64,000 bases of DNA. Source: Diaporthe sp. PMI_573. Its lineage: Eukaryota > Ascomycota > Sordariomycetes > Diaporthales > Diaporthaceae. Shown in pieces: positions 40,814 to 52,024 of the stretch. The position numbers and the translations under genes were made by a program. The notes below the pieces were generated by a model, which did not search any database, was not told the DNA's origin, and was given only the letters and a program-made list of their open reading frames with translations. The stretch's first letter is position 1. Every line of letters begins with the position of its first letter. The stretch spans positions 62,001 to 126,000 of the forward strand of contig JAJTUP010000116.1 in assembly GCA_021399435.1 (NCBI GenBank), given 5' to 3'.

Positions 40814-43800
40814 CAAGGCTCGGACCCACTACACTGCAAATCCACGTGGACCACAAATAAGTGGCCCATCTCTATTACATCCACTTGTCGGCCCTCAGAT
40901 TACGTAATAATCCACTACACTTGGACCTGAAAGTGGATGTAATGGAGTGGATTTAGGTGGATTTAGGTACAGGGGGATATTCCCTGACCCTGTACGGTTC
41001 ATAGTACTTATTTTTGTATATAGTTGCCTATTAAATCGAGGTACCTGGACCCAAGTTAACCGAGGTCGATCACCCCTACAGCTAATCTTATAACATTATA
41101 CGAGAAACTACCCCTATTGAGCGCGTTTTCTACAGATTTCCTGCTTTGTTTTTGCCAAAAACTTTTTTTTTTGACGATGTCAGCCAACCAGCCAGGCCAA
41201 CCAGGCCAACAGCAGCAGCTCGAAGACCGTCTTTTTCGCCATTTCAGAGGCTGGAATTGGTCAGAACGCGCTCGTGATACTAGCTCTTGGCTGTGGGACT
41301 TTGGCTATGATATTCAACGTCATGGCTTACGCAAATGGGCTTGCAAGTACTGTATCCTCGGAAATCGTCCCATTATCGCGAGTTTTACCTCTTCAGGTCT
41401 CCAGAACGCGGCAAATCATCTATGGCGTGAGCACAAAACACCAGCACCAGAGGGAGAGAAAAGGAGCACAGCACAGCTCAAATCCGAAGGCGCACTGAAA
41501 TCGAACCAGCCGACTATTGCATCTGTTTTGAAACTGGACGTCAACAAGCCTACGGAACAGAACATCGCGAATAGCTTCATCTCACGCTTTGATAAGCAAC
41601 ACTTTCAGCGTATGCTAGTCGAGTTAATCGTCAGTAGCAACCAGTCATTTTCCTTCGCCCAGAACCCCATCCTCCGAGAAATCTTCGACTATTTGAGTCC
41701 CTCCGTTTCGATCCAACGCGCCAACTTGAGTGCCAGGGCTGTCCGATATAAGATCATTCAAGAGTATAACCGCCACAAGCAGACGGTTATCGAGGTGCTG
41801 AGGAACTCCCCTGGAGCGCTTCATATCTCATTTGATGGCTGGACGTCTCGAAATAAGCTTGCCCTCTACGGTATTGCTTGTTTTTTCAGAGATGAGAAGA
41901 ATCGGCCATGCAAAATCATGATTGGGGTTCCAGAGGCTCATCGTCACTTCGGCTCAACGATCGGTGGGGAGGTTCTCGACGTCCTACACACCTTTGGCGT
42001 GAGTCCAGAGAAGATTGGCTATTTCACGCTCGACAATGCTGAAAACAACGATACTGCAATGGAGGTCATAGGTGCTGAACTTGGGTTCGATGGCCGACTA
42101 CGCCGAGGAAGCTGTATTGGCCACACAATTAACTTGTCAGCCAAGGCGCTCTTATTTGGCAAAAACGCCGACGCGTTCGAGCAGCAATTATCAGGCGCAG
42201 AAGCGTTATCTGATGCTGAATACGCTCGATGGCGCAAAAGAGGACCAGTTGGCAAGTTACACAATATCGTAGTTGATGTGCGTATTAGCCATCGGCTGAT
42301 TTACTTATTCAAGGAGGTCCAGAGGGTAAGCGGTTTTACTAAATCCTATTCGTCTCATACTAATTCCATATATCTAACAGGACGAAATTAATCGCGCCAC
42401 CACCCTTAAACTCCGATCGAAGAAACCAGTCAAGCTAATTATCGATAACGACACGCGTTGGCTGTCACAACTCTACATGATCCGCAGGGCTCTACGGTTG
42501 AAAACCTCTATCGAACTCCTACTGATCAAGTATAAGGCGCAATGGGAGGACGAAAATCGGTCTAAAAAGACTGGCCAAGTGACACAAGCCAAGTTGGCGA
42601 GAAAACCACGCATCCTCCGAGACGAGAATCAGCTAGCGGACAGAGACTGGGAGGTTCTTTACCATTTGGAGGCTATTCTGACTGTTTTTGAGACCGTGGT
42701 GAAGACGCTTGAGGGTGATGGACACACCCGCAGGCGTAAGCAAGGCTGGACTGGCTCCTATGGCAATATCTGGGACGTGGTGGCTATGAGTTGCTGCTTA
42801 ACACACTGGAAGAATATAAGCAGCTTGCTGCTGACTTTCCTGATCCAGAGCACTTCCGCATCGGAATCAACCTTGCTTGGGATAAGCTGGATGAATATTA
42901 TCGGCGGCTGGACGAGACGCCCATCTACTATACGGCTATGGCGCTCCATCCAGCCTATCGTTGGGACTGGTTTGATGAAACGTGGGCTCATAAGCCTAGT
43001 TGGGTTGAAAAGGCAAAAGAGATGGTCGCCGACGTCTGGCTGTCCGATTACGCTCATCTCGAGGTTAGAACCAGCAGCAGCGGAGGCGACGACGAGCCTC
43101 CAGCAAAAAGAGCTCGGTTTTTCAACCCCTTCGAGAAGAACAGCCGTCTGCCAAGCTCAACACCAGCCTCCGCAGCAGCTATTGTTGGTGACGAGTACCA
43201 AGCGTGGCAGACGGATCGTGACGTCAGCGACGGCAACGTTCGTGATCCAATTGGTTACTGGATCACTAAGCAAAGCAGATATCCTCGATTATCCAGGATG
43301 GCCTTGGACTTCCTAACAATCCAGCCGATGTCAGCCGAGTGTGAGAGGTTATTTTCAGCTGCTGGCAAGATGGTCTCGGGGTTGCGTACAAACCTAGATG
43401 CTGAGATTATCGCCATTTGTCAGGTTTTACGCTCTTGGTACCGTGCCGGCATTATCAAGGACCCGGATCCATTGCTTAAGTCGCACCTTGAAAGTAAGCT
43501 GGATGGCGGGTTGTGGGACTCTAGGCGACGACGAGCTGGCGCTTGCTGAGTCAAAATGGCTATTGGAGGGCGAGGATAGCGCCAGCGAGGTTGACGATTC
43601 ATCACAGCAGCAGCAGGCTGAGGAGTTAGTGTCAACCTCTGAAAGTGAGGCTGAATAGGCGTCGACGAGGTTGTGAATAGCCTCAAAAATCGACTTATAA
43701 ATCCACTTATAAATCCACGTGTGTACATCCATTCCACTCCGGTCGAATATGTGCTACATCCACTACGTAATTGCTAAAAAATCGTACATCCACTCTACTT

Positions 43801-43839
43801 GGTCCAAAAGTGGAGTGGATGTAGTGGTTCCGACCCTTG
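40814..43839 (+). mobile_element. hAT transposon, full length, 3.0 kb
   Basis: The ends are similar inverted repeats of about 20 bp: CAAGGCTCGGACCCACTACA at the left, with the complement of CAAGGGTCGGAACCACTACA at the right. The subterminal regions hold repeated GTGGAT(T/G)TA and TCCACTAC motifs (40840-40975 and 43690-43825). The 8-bp flanks (GGGCTTAC and CCTGTAGT) do not match, so the insertion is old or rearranged. The transposase is nearly complete but frameshifted. Confidence 0.85.
41177..43658 (+). pseudogene. hAT transposase with one intron and two frameshifts
   Basis: Exon 1 (41177-42325) starts MSANQPGQPGQQQQLEDRLF and carries the BED-type region (WACKYCILGN ... NAANHLWREH), SPGALHISFDGWTSRNKLAL and GYFTLDNAENNDTAMEVIGA. 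The intron is 42326-42380 (GTAAGC donor, CTAACAG acceptor, phase 0). Exon 2 continues DEINRATTLKLRSKKPVKLI and DNDTRWLSQLYMIRRAL. A one-base loss near 42780 shifts the sense to LLLNTLEEYKQLAADFPDPE, YYTAMALHPAYRWDWFDETW and the dimerisation core MSAECERLFSAAGKMVSGLR. Another shift near 43520 moves to the acidic tail ending VSTSESEAE at 43658. Repaired length would be about 800 residues, normal for the family. As it stands it is inactive. Confidence 0.88.
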
Positions 43840-43929
43840 CCTGTAGTCTTTTCTCCAGGTGGCTCTTGACTTGGGGTGAGAGGCGCTTCTTCATCGACAG
43901 CTGATTGACCCGGCGCGTAATGACGTGAT

Positions 43930-44470
43930 TCACCTCCTGACTGATCGTTTCTGACTCTTCCTCTCCTGATCTGTCTCGCCTTCGGCCATGCCAGTTTCAT
44001 CCATATTCCAAAGGCGGGTCTTCGAGACAGAGAGCTCCTTGATTAATCCATCTAGCCGGCCGTAGAATGATCGCAGAGACTCGACAGTAGCTTCACGTGA
44101 TCGAGTAGCCTTAATACTCCTAGAAACCTTTATCTTAACGTCTGGGTGGCGATTAAGGAAGCGTTCTACCCAATTATGGCCGAGGGGGTTATCGATGGAA
44201 CCTTCACCGAGGATATCTTGTGTAAAGTCGTGGACTTGCCGCCGACTAGGCGCCCTTCCACATCTTTCTTCTTGTACGATCCAATTGCACACCTTATCCT
44301 CTTATATATTAGATAGTCGTCGAGTGCTCTCGCGGCCAATGTGGCCTTCGGCAGCGCGCTTTTGACTTGATCGTATCGTTGACTCGTGAACACCCCAATC
44401 TCGCGCACTTTCGCGAATATTACCGCGTTCATTGGCTTGCTCAACTGCTTGTTCAAGTTTTCAATCGCGG
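43930..44470 (-). pseudogene. pogo-like transposase N-terminal relic
   Basis: Two frames give the start of a pogo-type transposase: a helix-turn-helix part (AVIFAKVREIGVFTSQRYDQ, then AARALDDYLIYKRIRCAIGS) and, after a frameshift near 44280, a CENP-B-type domain (VHDFTQDILGEGSIDNPLGH, NWVERFLNRHPDVKIK) and the first catalytic region TRLWNMDETGMAEG. Similarity stops there. The rest of the DDE domain is missing; the hAT element ends about 90 bp away. Dead fragment. Confidence 0.8.
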
Positions 44471-45215
44471 ATGCTCCCGTAGCGCGTCATAGTAGGAAAA
44501 AACCACGATTTGGACAATAATTGATTAAATTCCGGTTGTTTTATCGTAGAAGGTTGATTCAAACGCATCGTAATTGTGATGCGCGAAGAGGTGGGTGCGC
44601 GAGAAAGTGGGGTCGGACGTTAGTCACTAAGCGCAGTGTCTAAGTCTAAGAACAGTAGAGGCGAAGATGATGCTTATATAGTATTAGTAGCTAAAGAGCT
44701 ACTATTTTATCTAGTAAATGAATATATATATATAGTAGGTGGATCACTGTGTTGGAGAGGTGATCCCATAGGGAGCGCTCTGGGATCGTGAGCGATCCTG
44801 GGTGATCCAAACGTGATTGGAGGACATAAGTGGGGGTGGCCGGAGTCACGTGTAGGCCGCATGCTGGGCCGTAACACAAACTTTGGACTTGTATGAAATT
44901 GAGGGCAACTTGCAGCCTGATGCGACCCAAACTAGGCTGTGTGCGCAACAATTAATGTAGTGAGGACTCGCTTGTTCTTTCCCTTGCGAAGATATATAAG
45001 TAGTTGCACTGTATGTAGGCCAATGTGACATTTACGGTTAGAGCGTCGGTGCAGCTTAAGCAATCTTGCGATCAGCAATACTGACTGGAATTCTACTATC
45101 AAATCTCTCTCCTACACACCTTTCCAAGACCCTTTCTTGCCATAATGTCCCACTCTGCTGATTTCAGTTTGGCTTGGCCGTGACAGTTGTAGCCTGATGA
45201 TGCTCACGCTTTGCA
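44471..45215. other. Intergenic, no supported gene
   Basis: Holds a short TA-rich run near 44725 and the 3' flank of the Zn2Cys6 gene. Short frames have no recognisable content. Confidence 0.4.
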
Positions 45216-46699
45216 TCACAACTTCTGAACGGCCGCCCTTGGCCAATCCATCCAAACAGTCCAGGCACTGCCGAGGTATTCATCAATTGCTTGCACCATG
45301 TAGCTCGGCTTGCTCTGCCACCACCACCACCTGCTCTTTGCTTCAGATAGAACAGAGCCAGCCGTAGCATAAAAATATGCCAAAAGGATCAAAGCGATTG
45401 GATCATGAGTGTTGACCAGCGCGACGAATTTAGCAGGACAGAACGCCTGCCATTCCAGGAAGCATAACAACAACTCTAGTGCTTCTGTTCTGGTATCATC
45501 CTGCTCCTCGGCTAGAGAGAGGAATGGGGCGAGAGACTCGACACATTCTTCGTATACCTCTCTGTTTTCGAGAAAGTGGGGAATGGGAGGTAAACCATTG
45601 AGGAGATTTATAAAATGTGCAAAAGGCCCTGTAGATGGTACGATTCGGGGAATGGATCGTCGTGTCAATCGAGGCGGTGCCACTAAAGACTTGAAGACAC
45701 CACTGTGGGCAGCGCGATGGTGGCTGGCAACGATTGACCGGATACCACGAAGGAAAGCGAGCGAGCTATCCTGGAAAGGAGTCGTGAGTGGATCCATGTG
45801 AACCGCAGAGCAAGCGTGGAAACAGAGCAAGAATGACGCTGCGAGTGCTGCGTCTTGATTTGCCGAAATGCTACTCTGAAATTGCTTGTTGAAGCTAGAA
45901 AGAGCATTTTTCAGGTGGTGCGCTTCGAGAAGTCCATAGTTATAAAACGAGGGACTTTGAGCATAGCGGTGGGTCTCCTGGAGATGTCGGGCGGAGAGTC
46001 CGAGTATCGCATGCATAACGAAATCATGCTAAGGTATGTAGTTAGTGTTTATACGACTTCCCCACCCCATTTTCGGGGTTTTACCTACTTGCAAGGCGAG
46101 TTGCAACACGTCTCCAACCCAAATGGATTGACTGCCAATAAGACTAATACTGGTAGTGGACTTGAAATGTGCCAAGAGGAAGACATCGTGAGTGTCGAAA
46201 ACCGGAGCATCATCTGCAATCACCTGTGAAATCTGATATCCATGCGATAGTGAACTGTGAGACAAGATGGAAGATGTTTTTTTGGGTTGGGCGGAAGAGC
46301 GAGCAGCGTTATCTTGACAGTCGGCTTTTGAGACCGCGGCAATCGACGAGCGGAATGTGGTGACTTGACTATTCCAGCTTGGCGCGCTAACGATGGAATA
46401 GACACAGACATGTGGACCGATCTTACACCGGGAGCAAGGACGCAACTCGTCACACTAAATATAATCAGCTTTTATTCTAATTCTAACGGCCTGATTTGAA
46501 TCAAACCAAGTTGACGAACACAAGTGGCCGATTTGATGTATAGGTGCAAGCATCCTTCACCTGAACTCGATGTTGACTGACTTACCTTGACTCTTCGCTC
46601 CTTGCATCTTAGGCAACCTGACCGAGATCTTCCTTTTGATGCTCTGGTTTTGGCGACAGGATTACCACTTATCTTATTGGACAATTTTGGTACTGGCAT
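45216..46699 (-). CDS. Zn2Cys6 transcription factor, three exons
   Basis: Predicted 430-residue nuclear regulator. Exon 1 (46699-46586) ends inside the zinc cluster after CLRCKERRVK. Intron 1 (46585-46455, GTAAGT donor, TTTAG acceptor) joins to exon 2 (46454-46089) at CDELRPCSRCKIGPHVCVYS. The six Cys (29, 32, 39, 45, 48, 55) have canonical CX2CX6CX5CX2CX6C spacing. Intron 2 (46088-46029) joins exon 3 (46028-45216) at HDFVMHAILGLSARHL, the start of the Upc2-like fungal TF domain, which runs to the C-terminus. All splices are phase 0. The ATG at 46699 precedes a basic Lys-rich leader; the frame is open to 46822, but the extra residues look non-coding. Targets are unknown. Confidence 0.87.
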
Positions 46700-47799
46700 G
46701 CTTGGAGTCTTTGCAAATTTGGTTAGCGGTATAGAATGAGCGATAATAAATGACGTTGCCCTATCTCCTAATAATCGAGGTTGTAGTGTCAGATGTAGTA
46801 AATCACGATTGATATAGATCACACTACGAGCGGGAGGCCCGGCTAAGGCCAGATTAGTGGACTACGTGTATGGTGGCGCAGTAGGCGATCAATTCTTCAT
46901 CAGTCTTAGCGTCATTGAAGAGCTTATTCCATTTAAGGAAAGTTACGAGGTTTGTTCTAGGGCCAAATGGTGGCATTTAATTAGTCAAAAGGCACTCTTG
47001 GCGGCACAAAAAATCCACTCAAATACTTAGCCCCTGTAAATAACCTGGGTGTTCCCAGCATACAAAGGTTCCCTTCTAAGGGTCGATTTAATGTATCTTT
47101 CCAGGGATATCTTGCAATCGTAGTTCTCCCCCAATTAACAATCGCACAGTTGCATTCCAGACCGACGCTGTGTACATAACCATAGAAGCGGACAGTACTC
47201 AGGGCGGCATCCTTTAGCGACTCCCTGCTCAAACGAGTTAGATCGCCAATGGTTGTTGCCTAATTACGGATGTCTTAGGGTTACAAGTCGAAGCTAGTCT
47301 CGAAATCCTTTACTATGGTGGCTGGCCGATCAGACGGGATCGATGCGAACGTAGCGCGAAAAAGGCGACTGGGTTGCGGAATTGCGTACATTCACTTCGC
47401 CGACTGAGAAATATAGCTGGCACTCCCCAGTAGAAATCCCGACAGTTTTATTAGAAGAAGCTAGCTGACTTCTAGGCAGCCACAGAGGGCATCAGTACAC
47501 CTTGATATAATAACCGGGGGGCCTAGCAAAATGAATATCTCGTATGCTTCCCAAAGAAGCATTGCTACTAAAAGGGATCACAATTACATCCAAAATAAGT
47601 AACTTACGCTTACGAGGACACATTAACTCTGTCTGCCAATATGCAACGGCGAAGGCAATGCCTCGCTTCTATGTTGGCTTTTTGACTATTTAAAAGCTCT
47701 ATGCCTCTACATTGTTTGAGTTATCCAATTCCTCGGACACCGACAATCTTTCCACAAACAGATAATCCGACTTCATTTTTACTCAACTCTTTGCAAATC
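46700..47799. other. Divergent intergenic region with one small frame
   Basis: Between the Zn2Cys6 gene (minus) and the Diels-Alderase-like gene (plus), so it probably holds both promoters. An 83-codon minus-strand frame (47232-46981, with VHSVGLECNCAIVNWGRTTI) is unrecognised and may be a scrap. Confidence 0.4.
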
Positions 47800-48741
47800 A
47801 TGGCTGATATGTTTCTACTCGCCACTTTTCTGGCATCGGCAGTGACTGCTACGAGTCTTGCCAAGCTAGGCTGCACTACCGACACCGTTCATGCCGGGGT
47901 CTCCACCAACGGCACCATTCGTATGAATGAAAATCCACTACTACCGTTTGATTCTCCGATGACGGATGGATTTAACTCTACGGTTGGAGAGGAGTGGTCA
48001 TTCGAAGCTGTGTTCGAAGATGGGAAAGCCGGGATGGGTTGGATGCTCAGCCGCGGCACAATCGCCGGAAACCCCTTGGCCCAACGCTCTATCATCACTA
48101 TTGTCTGGCCCAACGGGACGAGATATATGGAGTCTGATTTCGCAGACGTCTCTACAATTCAAATGTGTAAAGACTCGACGATTGGGACATGGTCTAATGA
48201 GACCTCGGGGATGAACTGGAGTTTCGAGTCATCCAACGACTACTCGCATACGGTTGTTACGATCGACTCAGCTACCATCAAAGGGACAATTACATTGGAT
48301 TCACTGAGTCCTGCTGTCTATCCGAATGGCCTTGTCTACCCTGATAGCCGTGGAAACGCCCTGTTCGCACCCTATATCTACTGGGCTGAGACTGTGCCCG
48401 TTGCGACCACCGAGGTCAATCTTGTCGTCAATGGGACTCCATACACCACCAAAGGTATCGGGGGTAGAGAGCGCAACTGGAATTCTTTCAATTGGGCCTC
48501 GTTGAGCTTGACTTGGAACATGCTTAGGGCGACTGCTGGCCCATATACTCTTATGGCCTGGGTTTATACATCAAAAGTCGACGGGCAGACGTACTTCACC
48601 AGCATGATTATGGAAGGAAAGGACGTGGTATTCCGTACCCAGGAACGAGAGGCATCGACAACCAGCACATTCGGCTCGTTCGACCTAGCATACGGCGGAG
48701 CTGTCCATTTGGCAATTGAATTCAGGCAGCAGGTCGCTTGA
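47800..48741 (+). CDS. Secreted Diels-Alderase/AttH (lipocalin-like) family protein
   Basis: About 313 residues from the ATG at 47800. The frame is also open from 47701, but the residues MADMFLLATFLASAVTATSL make a good signal peptide. The body is beta-rich with EEWSFEAVFEDGKAGMGWML, LVVNGTPYTTKGIGGRERNW and WNMLRATAGPYTLMAWVYTS, which resemble fungal decalin-forming Diels-Alderases (CghA/Fsa2 type) and the AttH/CrtC fold. Several N-glycosylation sites fit secretion. The C-terminus (VHLAIEFRQQVA) ends earlier than in those enzymes, so a truncated last strand or missed exon is possible. No PKS or NRPS gene is nearby, so a pathway cannot be assigned. Confidence 0.65.
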   Translation: MADMFLLATFLASAVTATSLAKLGCTTDTVHAGVSTNGTIRMNENPLLPFDSPMTDGFNSTVGEEWSFEAVFEDGKAGMGWMLSRGTIAGNPLAQRSIITIVWPNGTRYMESDFADVSTIQMCKDSTIGTWSNETSGMNWSFESSNDYSHTVVTIDSATIKGTITLDSLSPAVYPNGLVYPDSRGNALFAPYIYWAETVPVATTEVNLVVNGTPYTTKGIGGRERNWNSFNWASLSLTWNMLRATAGPYTLMAWVYTSKVDGQTYFTSMIMEGKDVVFRTQEREASTTSTFGSFDLAYGGAVHLAIEFRQQVA

Positions 48742-49197
48742 GAGGAGATGATGGCTGACGTGAGGTAACACAGCAGGCATTAGCAGCGCCTCATCGGGCC
48801 AATCGTCTCGTGGACTTTGTCAGCTCAAGACAGGGTCGGCTATACACTGCGAGCGACTTTCTCGAGCGACGGGCCGAGCGACGTAGCAGTCGACTTCGTC
48901 GCTGAACACACTTAATTAGCCCTAATTACGCTTGTTTTGCAATAGTAGAGCAATTGGTCGATTAACTAATCGACGAAATTCGGCCGAATAGTGCTTATTT
49001 GGTGCCCCAGAGCAAGTGGGAATAGCTTCATGGTGTAGCATGAAGAGTAATGTTGAGACCTTTTTTTTTGTATGGCAAATACGTGTGAAATTAAAATTTG
49101 GGCACATGGGGACCCACTGATTAGTCATGATTTTGGGCGCAGCATCCGATTTTTTGGGCGCGAATATCCGCGTTCTTTCTTAAAGGCATATATTCGG
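48742..49197. other. Intergenic with GAGCGAC motif cluster
   Basis: A block at about 48855-48910 contains GAGCGACG words in direct and inverted orientation, possibly a decayed transposon end. No gene is seen. Confidence 0.4.
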
Positions 49198-49401
49198 GTA
49201 GGCCTGTGGAAGCTACAGCACTACTACGATAAACTCACGAGCTTGGCCTATGCCGCTGCTGTGGTGTTTAATCCAAGCCTCAAGATGACTGGGTTGCAAG
49301 GTATTTTTGATGCTGAGTCTCAACGGCAAGGGTCTAGATGGCGAGACCACTATACTACCAGGTTGAGGGAACGATGGGAGGAGGACTATAAAAATAAGTG
49401 A
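49198..49401 (+). pseudogene. Short hAT transposase fragment
   Basis: The segment LWKLQHYYDKLTSLAYAAAV, VFNPSLKMTGLQ and RERWEEDYKNK matches the block before the dimerisation domain of hAT transposases (YYdk.....aAvvlhP..k). Both sides lack further matches. It is a remnant about 70 codons long. Confidence 0.65.
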
Positions 49402-49699
49402 GTTATACATATATGGGTAGGCAACACATGCGAGACTGACCAGTTTGTGCAAGATTCCATTCAGTATCATTCGAGCGCGGGATGAGCCTATGAACATATT
49501 ACTTACCGACGGTCTTTGCGAATTTGGTGAGCGGGTTAGAAATGATTCTTCAAGCATGACCGTGCTTTGCTCTCTATGATACATACGCTAGCGTAGTATC
49601 GTTATCCGTTTGTCTCGGATTTCCTCATCGGTTTCTTCAGTGCTAATTGCTACGTAAGCCACCTCCTCAGGTAGGAGTCTGAGTTTTTATATATATATA
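49402..49699. other. Spacer left of the pogo element
   Basis: Contains an inverted motif CTCCTCAGGTAGGAG near 49660 and a (TA)n run up to the pogo insertion at 49698-49699. There is no pol-like sequence, which matters for the interrupted copia element on the other side. Confidence 0.45.
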
Positions 49700-50019
49700 A
49701 CGTGGTTTACCACCCAGCCGCGCATATCACCTACCCGCGCACTTTTGCTAACTTTGCCAACTTCAGCTGACCCTAGCACCCACCCAGGGTGAACAAATCA
49801 ATTGAAATTGGCACCAATTGGTGCCAACTGGTCCCAATTGCTTATGTCCAATTCGTTCTATTAATTTGGAGTGGTTGGAGGGCTGCAGTGCCAGTCTGAA
49901 AGTTTAAAGTTTTGGTGGGCGGGTTTGTTTTTGGTGCAGATCGCGTCCCCATTTTTCGCGTTAGTCTCGCATCACTCTACCTACTTAAACATTCAACACG
50001 CTAGAAATCAACATCCACA

Positions 50020-51703
50020 ATGCCAATCTACTCAAAAGAGGAGAAAATCAAACTAGCACTCCAGGCAATTGAGAAATCTAAAAAAAATCAAAAGAAACCC
50101 TTAAGTACACGTCAGGCTGCACGGATCTTTAACATCCCTGAATCTACCCTACGCGACAGGATGAACAACCGACCCCGTCGTAAAGAATCACGCGTCAACG
50201 ACCATAAACTTGACCCAATTGAAGAGCAAACACTTGTTCAATATGTCATTGAGCAAGATGCACGAGGATTTCCAATGCGGCTTTCTGGTGTGGAAGATAT
50301 GGCCAACCTCCTGTTAGCATCACGAGATGGCAAGCCTGTTGGCAAGCACTGGGCACGACGCTTTGTAGATGCACAACCAAGCCTGAAGACTAGGTTTAAT
50401 CGGCCATACGACCAGCAGAGGGCCCTCTGCGAAGATCCAGAGGTCATTGGGAACTGGTTCCGGCTGCTCCGCAACATGATGGCCAAGTATGGGATCACAG
50501 ATGATGACCTATACAACTTTGACGAGACTGGCTTTATGATGGGCGTGATAACTGCGACATTGGTTGTTACACGTTCTGATCGACATGGAAAGGCCAAATC
50601 TATTCAACCTGGAAACCGGGAATGGGCAACAGCTATTGAATGTATCAATGCAAAGGGCTGGTGTATCCCGCCGTTTGTGATTGTCCAGGGCGCCTACCAC
50701 CTTGCCAACTGGACAACAGAGTCTGGCTTTCCACCAAGCTGGATCATCAAGCCTACTCCAAATGGATGGACAGATAACGAGACTGGTATAGAATGGATTC
50801 GGCACTTCGACAAGCATACAATTAAGCGGACCAAGGGCAAGTACCGAATGCTTGTCCTTGATGGCCATGAGAGCCATATATCAGCAGAGTTTGAGCAGTA
50901 TTGCAAAGAGCACAACATTATCCCTATCAGCATGCCACCGCATTCTCCTCATCTGCTCCAGCCATTGGACGTTGGATTATTCTCGCCATTGAAGCGTGCA
51001 TATGGTGATGAGATCAATCTCTTCATCCGGGCCTCCATTAACCACATCACCAAGTCTGAGTTCTTTATTGCATTCAAGGCAGCCCACGACAAGATCTTTA
51101 CGGAAGAAAACATGAGATCTGGGTTCAGAGGAGCTGGTATTTCTCCATGGGACCCAGATTCTATTATTTCCAAGCTAGATGTCCGCCTACAAACTCCGGT
51201 GCCATCCCTTCCTGTCTTACCATCGAAATGGGAATCACAAACACCCTCTAATGCTCAACAGACTGTCCAGCAATCAAGTTTTATCAAGGGCAGGATATTT
51301 GCCCATCAGGGGAAGCTCCCCTACACCAATTATGGAGGCTGTTGATCGACTAGCGAAGGGTGCACAAGTAATGGCGCACTCACTCACCATGATGAGCGAG
51401 CAGATCCGCACACTTCAAGACGCCAACATGGCACTCGCCAAACGCCGGAGGGCTAAAAGAAGTCGAGTCCAGCTTGGAGGGGCCCTTAGCATTGAGGACT
51501 CTCAAGCAATAATTGAAGAAAAACAAAAGAGGAAGCGGCCAGCTGGTGAAATGGCTGGTGGTGCTGAGGAGGCGGTCCGCGGCGGACCGACTAAACGACG
51601 ATGTGGTAACTGCGGCGAGACTGGGCATAATGCAAGGACTTGTGATAAAGATGTAGAAGAGTCTAGTCAGTCAGATTCTGAGTGTATAATAGTACATTTA
51701 TAA
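50020..51703 (+). pseudogene. pogo-like transposase with C-terminal CCHC knuckle, one frameshift
   Basis: The first frame (50020-51345) has a helix-turn-helix (STRQAARIFNIPESTLRDRM), a CENP-B/Tc5 domain (WARRFVDAQPSLKTRFNRPY) and a complete DDE core: YNFDETGFMMG, YRMLVLDGHESH and SPHLLQPLDVGLFSPLKRAY. A one-base shift near 51310 ends that frame early (TNYGGC stop); the original C-terminus continues in the next frame as SPTPIMEAVDRLAKGAQVMA, a coiled region, a basic stretch and a zinc knuckle CGNCGETGHNARTC, stopping at 51703. The catalytic domain is uninterrupted, so the truncated 441-residue protein might retain some activity without the knuckle. Confidence 0.88.
51572..51590. repeat. GCGGTCCGC..GCGGACCG inverted motif, copy 1
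   Basis: Near-perfect palindrome of 18-19 bases within the transposase C-terminal coding region. An exact 19-bp version recurs at 51704-51722, straight after the stop codon. Confidence 0.75.
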
Positions 51704-51722
51704 GCGGTCCGCGGCGGACCGC
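51704..51722. repeat. GCGGTCCGCGGCGGACCGC palindrome, copy 2
   Basis: A perfect 9-bp-arm inverted repeat around a central G, immediately after the knuckle frame's stop. It could form a strong hairpin or bind a dimeric protein; its GC content is far above its surroundings. Confidence 0.75.
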
Positions 51723-52024
51723 CCAAATAGTTGGTCTGGCTGGTGTTGATTGAGGTTGATCCTGCATGGCTGAAATGCTCTATTTTGGTGGGGAAGCTGA
51801 TTTTCTCACCAAAAGTCTGCCACTTCAGACTGGCACTGCAGCCACGCCAACTAGTCCAAATTAAGGAACTCAATTAAAAATAAGCAAATAAGACCAGTTG
51901 GCACCAATTGGTGCCAAATACAATTGACCTTTCTGCCCTGGGTGGGTGCTGGGGTTGGCTAAAGTTGGTAGTTTTGCTGAAATTCCGCCACTTACTGTCC
52001 TCCGCCACTGACTGTCCAACCACG

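Noticed and set aside
45216..48741. Secondary-metabolite gene cluster
   Set aside because: Only a Zn2Cys6 regulator and one Diels-Alderase-like gene are present; no backbone synthase is in the window.
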